From assembly GCA_009746045.1 (NCBI GenBank), contig RPFO01000877.1:1-64000 (forward strand): a stretch of DNA of 64,000 nucleotides, given 5' to 3'. The notes beneath the pieces are model-generated. The model was given only the letters and a program-made list of their open reading frames with translations, did not search any database and was not told where the DNA came from. This document shows positions 28,615-38,800 of the stretch, piece by piece. Both the position numbers and the translations under genes were made by a program. The DNA comes from Mesostigma viride (lineage: Eukaryota; Streptophyta; Mesostigmatophyceae; Mesostigmatales; Mesostigmataceae). The number at the start of each line of letters is the position of its first letter. Positions within the stretch are counted from its first letter, which is position 1.

Positions 28615-29269
28615 ATGTCTTTTCTGGCCGGCGCGATGGCGAGGATGATACCCATGATGGCGAGGATGAGGTCTGTCTCCATGGGTAGCAGGATGCTAAG
28701 GCCCGGTGGCGCGCCGAGACTGGGCGGTCCAAAACCCGCGTCGGCACCTAAGCCCGCCGCCACGCCAGCCAAGGGGGGGCTCCCGCATCGGCACAAACGC
28801 CTAAGCCCGCTACCACGCCGGCCAAGAGTGCCTCTTCCGCGTCGGCACAAAAGCCCGCCAACACGTCTGATCCAAAAGAGGAATCGTTCCTTTCCAGCAT
28901 GTTCAAGAGCGCGGCAGGGGCCGCGGTGGGCTTCGGCGTGTTCGAAGGCCTCGGGGCCTTGTTCGGCGGGAAGAAGAGCCCTCCTTCTCCGAGCAGTGCC
29001 ATTCCCGGTCCGGGGTCCAGCGACCCACAACAACTACAACAACAGCAACAACAACAAGAGGGCGAGGGGCGCGCGGGGCTGATTATAACCCTCATGTTCC
29101 TCGCCGTCGTCGGCGCGCTCGTGTATTATTTGGTACGCAGCAAGCAGGGGGGGGTGAGCCTACGAATCCCCAAGCCTTCGTTCTCAGCATCTATGCTTCC
29201 GACCCCCCGCCTGTCCCGTCACTCCCGGCGACCCCGCTCGCCGGCCTAGCGGACATCGCCCCCGCATGA
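28615..29269 (+). CDS. Single-pass membrane protein, tandem paralogue 2, frame-broken
   Basis: ATG at 28615. The N-terminal part differs from paralogue 1 (Met/Arg-rich, then Lys-Pro-Ala repeats around PKPAATPAK). From about 28897 it matches: KSAAGAAVGFGVFEGLGALF, GPGSSDPQQ with poly-Gln, and the transmembrane helix IITLMFLAVVGALVYYLV. Frame slips occur in the G7 run near 28772-28778 and a C run near 29201-29207; allowing for them, the end is the TGA at 29267-29269, one base from the RNR stop. The extra Ala/Pro/Lys repeats make this copy longer. Confidence 0.6.
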
Positions 29270-32200
29270 TCAGCGCACGGGGCAGGCGCCGCTGAGACAG
29301 TCGGCGTCCAGGTTGTCCGTCTCCGCGTGGACGATGCCGACGTAGTCGACGGGGAGAATGCGCGAGGTGTACTTTTTGAAATCGGACTCGGACACCACTT
29401 CCTGGGGCAGGTAGCTGTATCCCAGGTCCGCCGCGTTCTTGGTGGGGTCCACTCGCAGCAGGAAGGAGACGCCCACGTAGGAGTCCCAATTGTTCTCCAG
29501 CCAGTGCAGGATCGAGGGGATCTCTGTGGGGTCGTAGGACACGGTGCAGGACACGTTCTGTTCGCAGTAGTTCTCCATGAGGCTCTTGTACCTCTCCAGC
29601 TGTTCGATGGCCGTCTCGGTGTTGACTTCCACCTCCTCCGTCGAGCCGTCCTTGCGAGTGACCGTCATCTTGGTGAAGGGCACCGTGCAGAACTCGACGG
29701 GGAAGGTGACGAGCACCGAGTCGGACTCAAACGGTTTGTCGACGACCTTGTAGTTGGCCTTCTTGAACCGCTCGACCAGCGGGTCGTGCTTGGAGTAGGT
29801 GATGTTGTTGAAGATGTACCTCCCGAGGGGCTTGTGGACGCCCTCGGGCACCTCCCCCCACTGCCTGGTGCTCATGATCTTGGACAGGGTGCCGCTGGGC
29901 TTGATGCACGTGACGTTCTTTGGCAGGGGCTTTCCGAGCTCCCTGGCCATCTGGTAGGCGGAGGACACTGCCACGTTCTTCATTCTGCGGAAGTCGTAGG
30001 GGTGCAGGTCGGGCCTGGCCACGATTCCGGTCAGGCCCACGCCGCACAGGTGTAGGAACTCGTTGTTGAGGTGCCAGGCCTCTTGCAGTATCTCATCCCT
30101 CAAGTCCACCAACGTCTGGCGATAGTTCATGCGACTGGCCAGGACGAGCGCGCGCTCCAGCCCGGCCTTGTTGCCCTCCTGGAACGCGGTGAGGTTGACT
30201 TCGGTGAGGTTGCAGAAGGACTTGTTGCCGAGGAGGATCTCGCTGCATGTGCCAACACACAAGACAAAGGGCTAACTGATGGTGGTGACTTTGACATCAA
30301 TGCCGTATGCCTTGCCTAGATTCACCATCTGGGTAGTGGGGTCGCGTTTCCAAGCCGCCTGATCTTCTAGGTTTCTGCAGAAGAGGTTAAAACTAGCCCA
30401 CTCGGGAGACAAGCGGGGGGGCGTCCAGCTGTCGCCGGTGTCGTTGAACAGCCGTACGCTCTCGTCATGTAAGCCCGAAATACCAGAAATGTATACCAGA
30501 AATGGCTCGGTCATCAATACTATCTTTCTGATTTCGTCAAAGTTCGAGGCGTGAATGATATGAGAAGTAAGCTCATCCATCATCTGTATAGAGTCTTTGA
30601 AGCCCAGCTCAGTTGGTCTCGCATGTTTAGTGCCCTGAACAGCGAGCGCACTTTGTTCAGAAATTCGATTCTGTGCATCTGTGGACATGATCCACGAGTG
30701 CTCTTTGCTGAAATGCTCGATCCATCTAGCATATGTGCTGAACGCGCTCTTGCACGTAAACATGGATGGGCATCTATAAAGGAACGGTTTCTTACTAACT
30801 TTCCCCATCAGATACAAAATACACAAAGGAATTTTGGTCTGGCACATGCGCGCGCTTACACTTTATCTTATCGTCTTGAAATACAAACAGGTGTTGGAGT
30901 TTGTGGGGCCGTCCCCAGAAAGCACTGGACGCATCGGGCTTGGGGAGGGCGGAGAGAGGGGGGGAGGTGTGGGCATATCTAGATTCACACCCCGAGCTGA
31001 GATGCTTGCAACCAGCGAAACGCAGCAAGGGGACGGTTCGTAGGGTGGGCAGGCTTTCTCGTACCAGCAGGGATTGCACCCTTTACACCATGGCGCGCGC
31101 TTGGTGGCGACTCCGAGGTTGAAGAGGCCCGGCTCGGATCCGCCGGAGTCGAGCATGATGGCGAAGATCTCCTCCAGCTGTTTCTTCGAAGGCCGCTTGC
31201 GGAAGATGAGGCTGTTGTTGGACTGCTGGCGGTGTGCGTGCGACACCCACCACTCCTTCTTGGCGGCTGCGAACTCCTTCCACTCGGGGTCGCCGTAGTC
31301 CATGAGCGCGATCTCGGCGGACCGGCGACTGCTCAACATCGTGCCCAGGTGGTTCACGATGTCTAAGATGTCCATCTTGGTGAGCAGCTGGTCGGCGCGC
31401 ATGGACAGGATCTTGGCGATGGCCAGGAACGCCCTGGAGATGTTCTCGTCACCCGAGCTCTGTGTGGTGATAAATGACAGACGGGGCATGTGGAATGGAC
31501 GTGCATGCGGCACCACTCCTGTCAGGCAAACAGTGGTACAGTCTTCCCGCGTGTCCGGTGGTGCGTCACACCACAGCTGAAATTGTCCGTCAAAAGGTAA
31601 GGATGTCCGCGCTCGTCCACTACCTGACGCCCGCGGACGGGGCGAAGGAGGACGCCAGGTTTGCAGGCAAGATCAGGGTGACGGACGATGGCAGAATTTC
31701 TGTGTATGATGCAATGGCAGCTATCGGGATTTCACCACCCAAGGTTTACTGGTCGCGTATTGGGAAGGACCACCCCGAAGTGGTAACTGGTTGTTACCAC
31801 TTCCGATTTCCCGGCCAGGGCCAGCGAGACACCCCTGTCACTGACCGCCAAGGGATGACCAAGATCATAATGCTGCTACCCGGCAAGATTGCGGCCAAGT
31901 TCAGGGACCAGGTGTCGGTCCTCCTCGAGCGCTACCTTAATGCTGACCGCTCTTTGGCTGAGGACATTCTGAAGAGGGCGGATGCCAATGACGGCACCAT
32001 CACCAACCTGGATGAGCACCCGCGTGTACGAAGCTCCTGGGCAGCCAAGGCGCTTAACGATTCTATCAAAGGCTACATGGACACAAACAAAAACTGCGGT
32101 CTCCTCTACCCTTATGTGCACGACACAAACAACAGGGCTGTCACTGGGAAGAGTGCTAGCGAGTTGAAGGCCATGTATGGAGCTGCCAGGTCTTCGTCGG

Positions 32201-34079
32201 CACGCGACCTTACCAGCGAAGAGCAGAGCGCTGCACTGTTTTTCCTCCAAGTTTGCGAGGCTAAAGAGATCCAACGGTCGGGTGAAAACCCGCTCACCGT
32301 TGCTAAGAGGGACAGGGAACTGTTTGAGCCGGTGTTCAAGGCCAAAGGGCTCCATGACAGTTTCGCAGACAGGGAGTGTGTTAAGAGCAATGCAAAGGTC
32401 ATGAGGCTCAGCCAGAAGGCTAACAAGGTAGCTGCAGCCGTAACTATCAACGGTGGTGTTGGGGCTATGGCACAATCTTCGTAGGCGTCCGTTAGTGCGT
32501 CACACCAATGAGGAGGTTGTTTAAGCACTTGTGCCAAAAAGACATGGATACGCCTTAAAGAGGCAAACCCGGAAGTGGTGACAATTTGTCACCACTTCCG
32601 ATTCCCTTGTCCTGGCCAGTGAGAGACGGACAATCAAAACAAAGCAAACAGTGTTCGATACAAGTAGCAGCCACTCACAACCCAGCCGTATCCTCGCAGA
32701 CGCTCCCCGGGGGGTCTTATTTCGGCGAAGTCGAGGACGAGGTGGTCGGCCGGGTACTTGCCGGCGAGCAGTTTGCCCGCCGCCTTGGCCCACGCGACCG
32801 CCGAATCGCCCACGCTGATTCGCCAGGTCTTGGACATCGGCTCCCATGTCTCCTGGTTGGACTCCCTCCCCCCACTCGCGACCCTCGTGGACCGGATGAC
32901 GGAGATGTCAGGGATGGCCTGCGCGAACCCGTTCAGAGTGCCGGTCACTGGCACGAACCCGACCCTGCAGCAGACGCGTGATGTGCGTTTGATCGGGTGT
33001 TTTTGTGTGCCGTTAGTAACGAGGATGGACGCACCGAAAGAGGATTGGAGGGCGAGTATGGACGCGAGACATAAGAATGAAGTCATGTCAGCTGACGAGC
33101 TCGCCGACGAGTGTCTAATAAAGGTGTATTTCGCAAACAAGATTCGCCAAGCTCGCTTCAAAAACCTGGAGGTCGATCAGGACTTATTGGAATACGCGAT
33201 CCGCACCAAGTCTGTACTGGGACGAGCCTACCGCCGCCGTTCAGACTTCATTCGTATGGGTCCGGTCGTCGTCGGATGCGATCACGGATGCTTTCATGGC
33301 GACAACTCTCACGGTCAAGGGGCCAATACGTGTGGCGCCAATTGTACCGATGATGCATACACCGGCAAAGACAGAAACAAGGATATCCTGATGACGTGCA
33401 AGCGGCAGATAGATAACAGCGATGTCGTGATCGCGACCATCAACAAGGAGGCGGACTGTCACGGAACCTTGATGGAGATCGGGTATGCTCACGGACGCGG
33501 CATCCCCGTGCTGGTCATGTTCGATCCAGAAATGAGCGAGGAGGCGAGACGAGAATTTTGGTTTGCGGCTCAAATGTCACAGTCTCGGCCTCTCCCGTAC
33601 CACCACCGGTACATTTTTCGTCACGTGAAAGAGCTGTCGCCGTTCTTGGATTACAAGCAATACCGGAATTACATCAAATCCCTCCTCAAATATAGATGTG
33701 ACTCACCCGCACCCCTGGAGTAGAAGCCACAGGACGTCCACCACGTCGTAGACGGTCTCCACCTCGGTGAAGCTGCAGTTGAACATGCACGACTCCCTCC
33801 GCCGGCTCAGCTCGGTCCCCCCAGGAACAGCGTGCGGCCGGCGGGGGCGATCCTCCTGTTGAGGATGTGGTGGTGCAGCTCGGAGAGCTCGTCCATCTCG
33901 ATGGAGTTCAGAGGCTGCCCTTTCGCCCTGACCCACAGCCACTTTTGGTGGCCCACGACCCTGTCGACCACGTTTTCCCACGTCTCGAGCCGTCCGCTGC
34001 CGTCGATGGGGCGATGGTACGTCCTCAGTTCGATCGCCATGGCCCTGTCGGTGGGCGTGGTGACGGCGGAGTCCGTCAT
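29270..34079 (-). CDS. Class II (adenosylcobalamin-dependent) ribonucleotide reductase, four exons
   Basis: Reduces ribonucleotides to deoxyribonucleotides with a B12 radical cofactor. Exons: 34079-33707, 32964-32679, 31459-31065, 30242-29270, separated by GT-AG introns. Joined length is about 675 residues, close to the monomeric RTPR type. Markers in order: ETWENVVDRVVGHQKWLW and AGRTLFLGG in exon 1, followed by CMFNCSF (first active-site Cys) and LLQGCG; VGFVPVTGTLNGF, ETWEPMSKTWRISVGDSA and FAEIRPPGERLRGYG in exon 2; RRSAEIAL and KGCNPC (radical Cys) in exon 3; EILLGNKSFCNL (partner Cys), IKPSGTLS and the terminal redox pair DCLSGACPVR in exon 4. Exon 1 needs one extra G in the run 33817-33822. 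Confidence 0.9.
30243..31064 (-). other. RNR intron 3 (GT-AG, splice point less certain)
   Basis: Donor TGCTG|GTACGA and acceptor TTGTGTGTTGGCACATGCAG|CGAG, 822 bp. It splits the radical-cysteine loop between NPC and EILL. The GT-AG join gives Cys after NPC; joining three bases earlier would give the more usual Ser but without GT-AG. No intein blocks were seen. Contains a sense-strand ORF. Confidence 0.7.
30272..30847 (-). CDS. Unknown ORF nested in RNR intron 3
   Basis: 191 codons on the same strand as RNR, ATG at 30847, TAG 27 bp before the acceptor. The N-terminus contains a C2H2-like finger (YRCPSMFTC ... WIEHFSKEH). The rest is helical with DSIQMMDELTSHIIHASNFD and no recognised domain. 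Less GC-rich than its neighbours, hinting at a separate origin. Whether it is translated from an intron or represents mobile cargo is open. Confidence 0.5.
   Translation of the reverse strand: MCQTKIPLCILYLMGKVSKKPFLYRCPSMFTCKSAFSTYARWIEHFSKEHSWIMSTDAQNRISEQSALAVQGTKHARPTELGFKDSIQMMDELTSHIIHASNFDEIRKIVLMTEPFLVYISGISGLHDESVRLFNDTGDSWTPPRLSPEWASFNLFCRNLEDQAAWKRDPTTQMVNLGKAYGIDVKVTTIS
31604..32484 (+). CDS. KilA-N/BRO/MSV199-type protein nested antisense in RNR intron 2
   Basis: Start taken at the ATG at 31604 (MSALVHYLTPADGAKED); the frame is open 130 bp further upstream. The N-terminal domain has RVTDDGRISVYDAMAAIGIS, VYWSRIGKDHPEVVTGCYHF, FPGQGQRDTPVTDRQGM and a VLLERYLNADRSL helix, the layout of BRO/KilA-N/MSV199-type domains common in giant viruses and in algal and oomycete genomes. 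The C-terminal half is helical and basic. Lies wholly within the intron, antisense to RNR. Function unknown; DNA binding likely. Confidence 0.65.
32570..32630 (+). pseudogene. Fragment of a second KilA/BRO-type gene
   Basis: CCGGAAGTGGTGACAATTTG and CACCACTTCCGATTCCC repeat, with changes, the stretch at 31774-31835 that encodes PEVVTGCYHFRFPGQGQRDT in the intact gene. Surrounding frame is closed. Indicates a second, degraded copy beside the intact one. Confidence 0.6.
32965..33706 (-). other. RNR intron 1 (spliceosomal type)
   Basis: Donor GCGG|GTGAGT and acceptor CTGCTGCAG|GGTCGG. Removal joins LLQGCG to VGF in phase, exactly the order expected in class II reductases. 742 bp. Carries an antisense deoxyribosyltransferase-like gene whose stop codon lies inside exon 1. 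Confidence 0.85.
33025..33723 (+). CDS. Nucleoside 2-deoxyribosyltransferase-like protein nested antisense in RNR intron 1
   Basis: ATG at 33025 (MDAPKEDWRASMDARHKNE). IKVYFANKIRQARF resembles the first strand/loop of the family, SDVVIATINKEADCHGT the second, and GTLMEIGYAHGRGIPVLVMF carries the catalytic Glu and final strand. A Cys/His-rich insertion (CDHGCFHGDNSHGQG) is unusual. The enzymes swap or hydrolyse bases on deoxynucleosides, which fits the dNTP role of the surrounding reductase. The stop (33721-33723) overlaps RNR exon 1 by 17 bp. The open frame extends upstream to 32758 but that part is antisense to RNR exon 2. Confidence 0.7.
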   Translation: MDAPKEDWRASMDARHKNEVMSADELADECLIKVYFANKIRQARFKNLEVDQDLLEYAIRTKSVLGRAYRRRSDFIRMGPVVVGCDHGCFHGDNSHGQGANTCGANCTDDAYTGKDRNKDILMTCKRQIDNSDVVIATINKEADCHGTLMEIGYAHGRGIPVLVMFDPEMSEEARREFWFAAQMSQSRPLPYHHRYIFRHVKELSPFLDYKQYRNYIKSLLKYRCDSPAPLE

Positions 34080-34176
34080 GTGTCCAGCCGCGTTGTATAT
34101 CTAGTTACGCAGATTATTGTCGGTCGGTAAGCACACACGAGCGCTAAATATTTTCTAGAGATGTAAGTATAACTCC

Positions 34177-34448
34177 ATGGTTCACGTCAACGTCGGTCCC
34201 ATCGCCATCTGCGCCGTCTCCGCCTTCATCCTCTTCCACACGTCCACGAGCATCTGCGCTCTCCGCAAGGACGGGTTCAAGTCGTGCAAGACCTCCCCCC
34301 CGATTGGAAGTGTTTCTGGACGAAGTGGGGCGTCATGATCCTGGGTCTCGGCGCGGCGAGTATGCTGTTGTGGAAGGCTCACATCGAGGACGCGAAACTG
34401 CGGGGGGGTTCCGTGATGTCCTCATGTAGAAAAATGCCGCAGTACTAA
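34177..34448 (+). CDS. Small membrane protein, frame-broken
   Basis: ATG at 34177. The N-terminal helix (VGPIAICAVSAFILFHTS), a Cys-containing loop, and after the C7 run at 34295-34301 a second helix (VMILGLGAASMLLW) in another frame, ending at TAA 34446-34448. About 90 residues. An AT-rich box precedes the ATG. Not in most gene calls because each half is short. Confidence 0.5.
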
Positions 34449-34459
34449 CTATATACGAG

Positions 34460-34815
34460 ATGGACTACGCCCACAAGCCTGGATCCCGGCGCTGGTCACG
34501 GCGATACCGCAAATGGCGCTACTCGGGATCGCGATTTTCCTCCTCGTGCGCGTACGATCGTCCGTGTCAGACTCCATCGCGTCCTTGTGGTGTACGTTCA
34601 CGTTGCGTCCAGGCGAACAGGAGTGCAAGGAGAAGACGTCGGCTAACGTCGAGGACATGTTCGGAGGCACGGTCGGCGTGGTTGCAGCCGGTGCGGTCGG
34701 TGCGTTCGGTCTTTCTAAACTGATGCAAAGGCGCAACCGCCCCGTGGTCGTGGAAGGGCCTCAGCGACCCTACTCGACGTCGCCGTGGAGACCACGCGGA
34801 CGGGGCAAGTTTTGA
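34460..34815 (+). CDS. Two-helix membrane protein, frame-broken near start
   Basis: ATG at 34460 follows an ACTATATACGAG box. The first six codons (MDYAHK) and the body (from WIPALVTAIPQMALLG) are in different frames, separated by a one-base slip near CAAGCCTGG. The body has a helix ending IAIFLLV, a Cys pair, the sequence SANVEDMFGG, then a second helix VGVVAAGAVGAFGLS and a basic tail. Resembles a virion membrane protein; no family named. Confidence 0.55.
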
Positions 34816-34830
34816 CTCACGTAAATTGAT

Positions 34831-35151
34831 TCAGTCCTTTTTATTAATAAATTTACGTTTCACTCCACCCAGAAGTGTCTTTAAAACAATTTGCAATGTT
34901 TTGTACAGCATCACCCATAGTATGACCGTTTTAAGGAGAACGTGCACGCTCTCGAACCGGTCATCTATAACTTCGTCGCAATAATCGGGCCGCTCTTTCC
35001 ACAACTCGGACGATGTGGACGTCATTTGAGCGCATATGTCGTGTTTTTCCATGTTCATCCAGAAACCCATATCCCCGAAGTGTGGACCCTTCAAAAACAG
35101 GTCCTTAAGTGGTTTTTTCACCACGGCCTCGTACACGAAGGCCATGAACAC
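34831..35151 (-). CDS. Unknown protein with C-terminal membrane helix
   Basis: 106 codons. N-terminal half mixed and charged, C-terminal half hydrophobic (VLLKTVILWVMLYKTLQIVL), followed by a basic end (KRKFINKKD). Converges with the preceding gene (16-bp gap). A tail-anchored topology is likely. Function unknown. Confidence 0.55.
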   Translation of the reverse strand: MFMAFVYEAVVKKPLKDLFLKGPHFGDMGFWMNMEKHDICAQMTSTSSELWKERPDYCDEVIDDRFESVHVLLKTVILWVMLYKTLQIVLKTLLGGVKRKFINKKD

Positions 35152-35185
35152 CCTATGCGATATACAATCGATTTTTAAACGCGCG

Positions 35186-35848
35186 TCACTCGAACTTCAC
35201 AACGAACCGCTGTCGGACCTGCTTCACTTGCGGCCTCACGATGACCGCGAGGTCCGAGGCCTTGCACCGGTTGCGGCACTTCACTATCTTCCCGGCTCGG
35301 ATGCGGACGTTTAGGACCTTGTCTTTGCACTTGGGCAGGTCGGACCTGATCAGCTCGTGGTGGCGCCTGGCGTATTCGATGACGCCGTTCAGGATCGCCC
35401 ACCGAAAGAAGTTCATTTGGCCGGGGGTGGTGGTGATCTCCCTCTCCCCCTCGGCGAGCTTGGTCTTCCTCCTCCTGGCGAAGGGGTCGAACATGCGCTT
35501 GGAGTAGAAGTCCAGCTGCTCGCGGTAGGACATGTACAGGTTGAACGGGATGGAGCTGCCCTGGACGCAGTACTCGACCCTGTGCGTCTTCGCGTAGTTG
35601 GTGACCAGCCATTCGATCACGCGGAGGGACAGGCCGGACGACTTCTTTTTCCCTTCTGGGTTGGCGAACTCGTACAGCGTCTCGAAGTTGTCCTTGCTTC
35701 CGTAGAAACGCTGCAGAGATCGCTCCAGAAGGTCCATAGCGTCCGATGCGTGCCCAGTCTCGCTATATACGAGAGATAAATATTTGGCGAGCGTCCACCT
35801 CGTCCCGGTGTCCTGGCGCAGGACGCGGTCATGCGGGATGCGCGTCAA
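35186..35848 (-). CDS. Conserved NCLDV-type protein of unknown function
   Basis: 220 codons. The central stretch KKSSGLSLRVIEWLVTNYAK, then FNLYMSYREQLDFYSK with FDPFARR, and TTPGQMNFFRWAI, matches from memory a hypothetical family present across NCLDVs (mimivirids, phycodnavirids, iridovirids). The C-terminus is basic and Cys-containing (IVKCRNRCKASD). The family has no established function that I can name. Confidence 0.6.
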   Translation of the reverse strand: MTRIPHDRVLRQDTGTRWTLAKYLSLVYSETGHASDAMDLLERSLQRFYGSKDNFETLYEFANPEGKKKSSGLSLRVIEWLVTNYAKTHRVEYCVQGSSIPFNLYMSYREQLDFYSKRMFDPFARRRKTKLAEGEREITTTPGQMNFFRWAILNGVIEYARRHHELIRSDLPKCKDKVLNVRIRAGKIVKCRNRCKASDLAVIVRPQVKQVRQRFVVKFE

Positions 35849-35885
35849 GCTAGGAGATTATCTGGTTTTATAGTACTATGAACGC

Positions 35886-38800
35886 ATGCTGACCGTACCG
35901 CTGCTCCGAGAGATGCTCGTGAAGACGGAGCTGGCTGTCATGCACGCGCTGAACGTGCTCCGACGAGGGGGGGCGAGTACGGAGGAGGAGAGCGCGCTCG
36001 TGAGGGACCTGCCGGACAACCTGAAGAAGTGGAAGTGGCTCAAGCAGCAGCTTGTGTACGCGGCCCCGGTGCACGGGACGGGGGACAACGGGGGCATCGA
36101 AAGCGAGGGCGCGGTGCCAGCCAAGCCGGCTAGGATAAAGACCGCGGCCAATAAAGGGGGTGGGGGCGATGTAAAGGGTTCGCCCCCCTCTCCGAACGGT
36201 AGCTCGGGCGGGAGCGCTAGCACGCCTACATCGCGCGGAGATAATCTCGATGCGCACAAATGGGACGACGTGAATGTCGAGTTAGAGGAGAGGCCGGGGG
36301 GTGTGGCGGGTATGGGCGCGGAGGAGGCGGAGATTTACGAAAGAGTAAAAGCGCGAGTGAGGGATAATCTGGACGACGCAAAGAAGTTTGTAGCAGCCAA
36401 CATTACCTCCTCCGACCCCTACAAGCAAAAGTTTGCAGAGGCCGCGCAAAAAACTTTTGACCATTGGTTTACTAACGCCAATGGATCAAAGGCGAGGTAC
36501 TTGATTGATCCCGAGGACGGCCTGAAAGAGCTGCAAGCTAAATACCCCGACAAGTGGTTTGAAGTGTTACGCGCGAGGTCGTTGGATAATTACGGTGTTG
36601 GACATGAGAAGGAGGTATTGTTCGATTTAGACGAAGACATTCAAAGAAGGTTGGACGATTTGCGCGAGGGTAAAGAACGTCCTAAAATCAATGTCGACAC
36701 TGAACCCATCCATCCCGGCGTACAACAAATGCAAGAAGCTGCCGAAGATGCCAAACGTGTGGCTATTTTGTACAAGGGAGCCGATAGGCAGGCACTTGAA
36801 GAACACCTTATATTTCCTGATGTGCCAGGTGGACTTTATCATATCCCCACCAATATGGATGTTGCGAATGCGGCTGCTGAAAAGTTAAAAACCCTGGTCA
36901 GATCACTGCCAGACACAAAGCCTATAAACGAAGAGGGCGCAGATATTGACGCATACGCAGAGAAATTGCTGCATGAAATTGCCTATCAAAACGTGCAGGC
37001 AGTAAAAGAAAGACAGAGTTCTGTCGAGGAACGAGCGACAAATGCGAACAAAATTATGGATACAGCGCGCAAAGAGTGGGAAAAGAAGAAGGAGAAGGAC
37101 GAGAAGGACAGGCGTGACAGAGCTTATAAGGAAAAGGAGGCACGGGAACGTAGAGAAAAAGAAGAAACTCCGACACCTGTCCAACCAGATCCCGGGGTGG
37201 GCACCCAGGGGAAAACCAAACCAGTTGAAAAAGATAAGCCACTTCACAAAATTGATACCAATTCAGCGTTATGGAAACGTTTAACTGTCGAAGAACAAAA
37301 GTTAATTTCACAGAAAACCAATCCAGGGGACGATGACAAGATTAGAGAGCTTCTTGCGGCACTCAACAGTCCCCACAGTCGCCCCAACAGATCTACAGCT
37401 GTGGGGGTGATGGCTAGGGGCGACGCCCCTGTGGCGATGGAGCCCCAGACCGAACTCCGCAAGCAAGAGGTTCGTCCAGCTGAACCCACGCCGCCACCGA
37501 TAGAAAAACCCGAAATTGTTTGGACCCAGCCTTGGTTGATACAGGATAAAAAGACAGGGACGAAGAAGGCGGGCATCGACCGCCTTTTCCCAAAGCTGTT
37601 AGACCAAAGAAGCATTGCGCCGGGAGATTCGCAACCGAGCCCCAAGACAGGCGTAGACCGACAGGAGCATCCCGGCTTTTTTTTTTTGAACACAGAGCAA
37701 ATTGGAGAAGCGCCGAAGGAACAGAAGAAGACAGACAGGGAGAAGTTTCGGGAGAGCATCAAGGACATGACATACGAGCAACGCGAGGAAATGTTAAAAG
37801 CGATTATCGTAAAAGCCCTCGCTAAGTCGATTGAGGCTAACGAAGACATGCGAGAAAAAGCTGGTCAAGCACGTACGAGTCCACGCGATCAGCCCTTGAG
37901 AGACCTTCTGGAAAAGGTCCGCGGGTTTGTGATCAACAAGTCACAGGCGCTGCCCACCGCGCCCCAGATAACAGATACCGACACAACCGTTGCACCCGTT
38001 GGTGTCGGTCAGACGGGGTTTCAGGTACCAAAAGACACGATCGACGAGGGCGACACCATCAACCAGGCGCACAATAAGGTAAAGGAGCTCCAGAAGATGC
38101 TGGAGGAAAGCGAGAAGGAACGGAAGGAAGGCGAGGAGCGTTTGGGCAGGGCTCAACAGTCATTGGACAAGAAGGGGGAGGAGTTGACGAAAGTGCAGGA
38201 GAGGATTGCCGCGCTGGAAGCCGACCACTCCGCGCAGGCGGAAGCAACAAGGAAGGAGATAACAGAGCTGCAATCGAAGGAGATAGACTTGAAAGCTACC
38301 ATAGAGAGATTGGAAAAGCGACACGCCGATATAACGAAAGAGCTGCAGAAAGTGACTGCCGCCAAGGAGGCCGCCGAGCTCGGTCTTCGCGAGGCCAACG
38401 ATAGGATTCGAGAACTTTCATCCGAGTTATCTGGCGCGCGCGACAGTCTCGCGGAGGAGCAGAGGCGTTCCGCTGAGACGGCCGGGCGTTTGCAGGAGCA
38501 GTTGGCAGCAAAGGACGGTGCGATAAGGGCTCAGGAGGAGGTGGTGCAAAGGGGATTGGATAGAGTGCGACAGCTGGAGAAGACCGCGGAACTGCGGGGC
38601 GCGGAGGAGGCCAGGTTGCGAGCGAAACTCGACGAGAGGAAGGGGCAATTGGAGAAGGCGACAACGGCGGCAAATGAATCCCAGCAGAAATTGCTAGATG
38701 CGGAAAAGGAGCTTGAAAAGGCGATCGAGGACGGAAAGAAACATGAAGAACAGTTCGAGAAGCAGGTGCAAGAAATCAAGGAAAAAGCGGCAGACAAAGA

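Larger units (their letters stand above)
31460..32678 (-). other. RNR intron 2 (spliceosomal type)
   Basis: Donor GGGTT|GTGAGT and acceptor TTATCACCACACAG|AGCTCGG. Removal joins GERLRGYGWV to SSGDENI in phase 0. 1,219 bp, the largest of the three. Contains an antisense KilA/BRO-type ORF flanked by a 13-bp direct repeat. Confidence 0.8.

Noticed and set aside
30243-31064. Insertion at the NPC site of the reductase considered as an intein or group I intron
   Set aside because: No intein N- or C-terminal motifs and no continuous frame through the insert; ends fit GT-AG and no group I core was apparent. A fold search would settle it.
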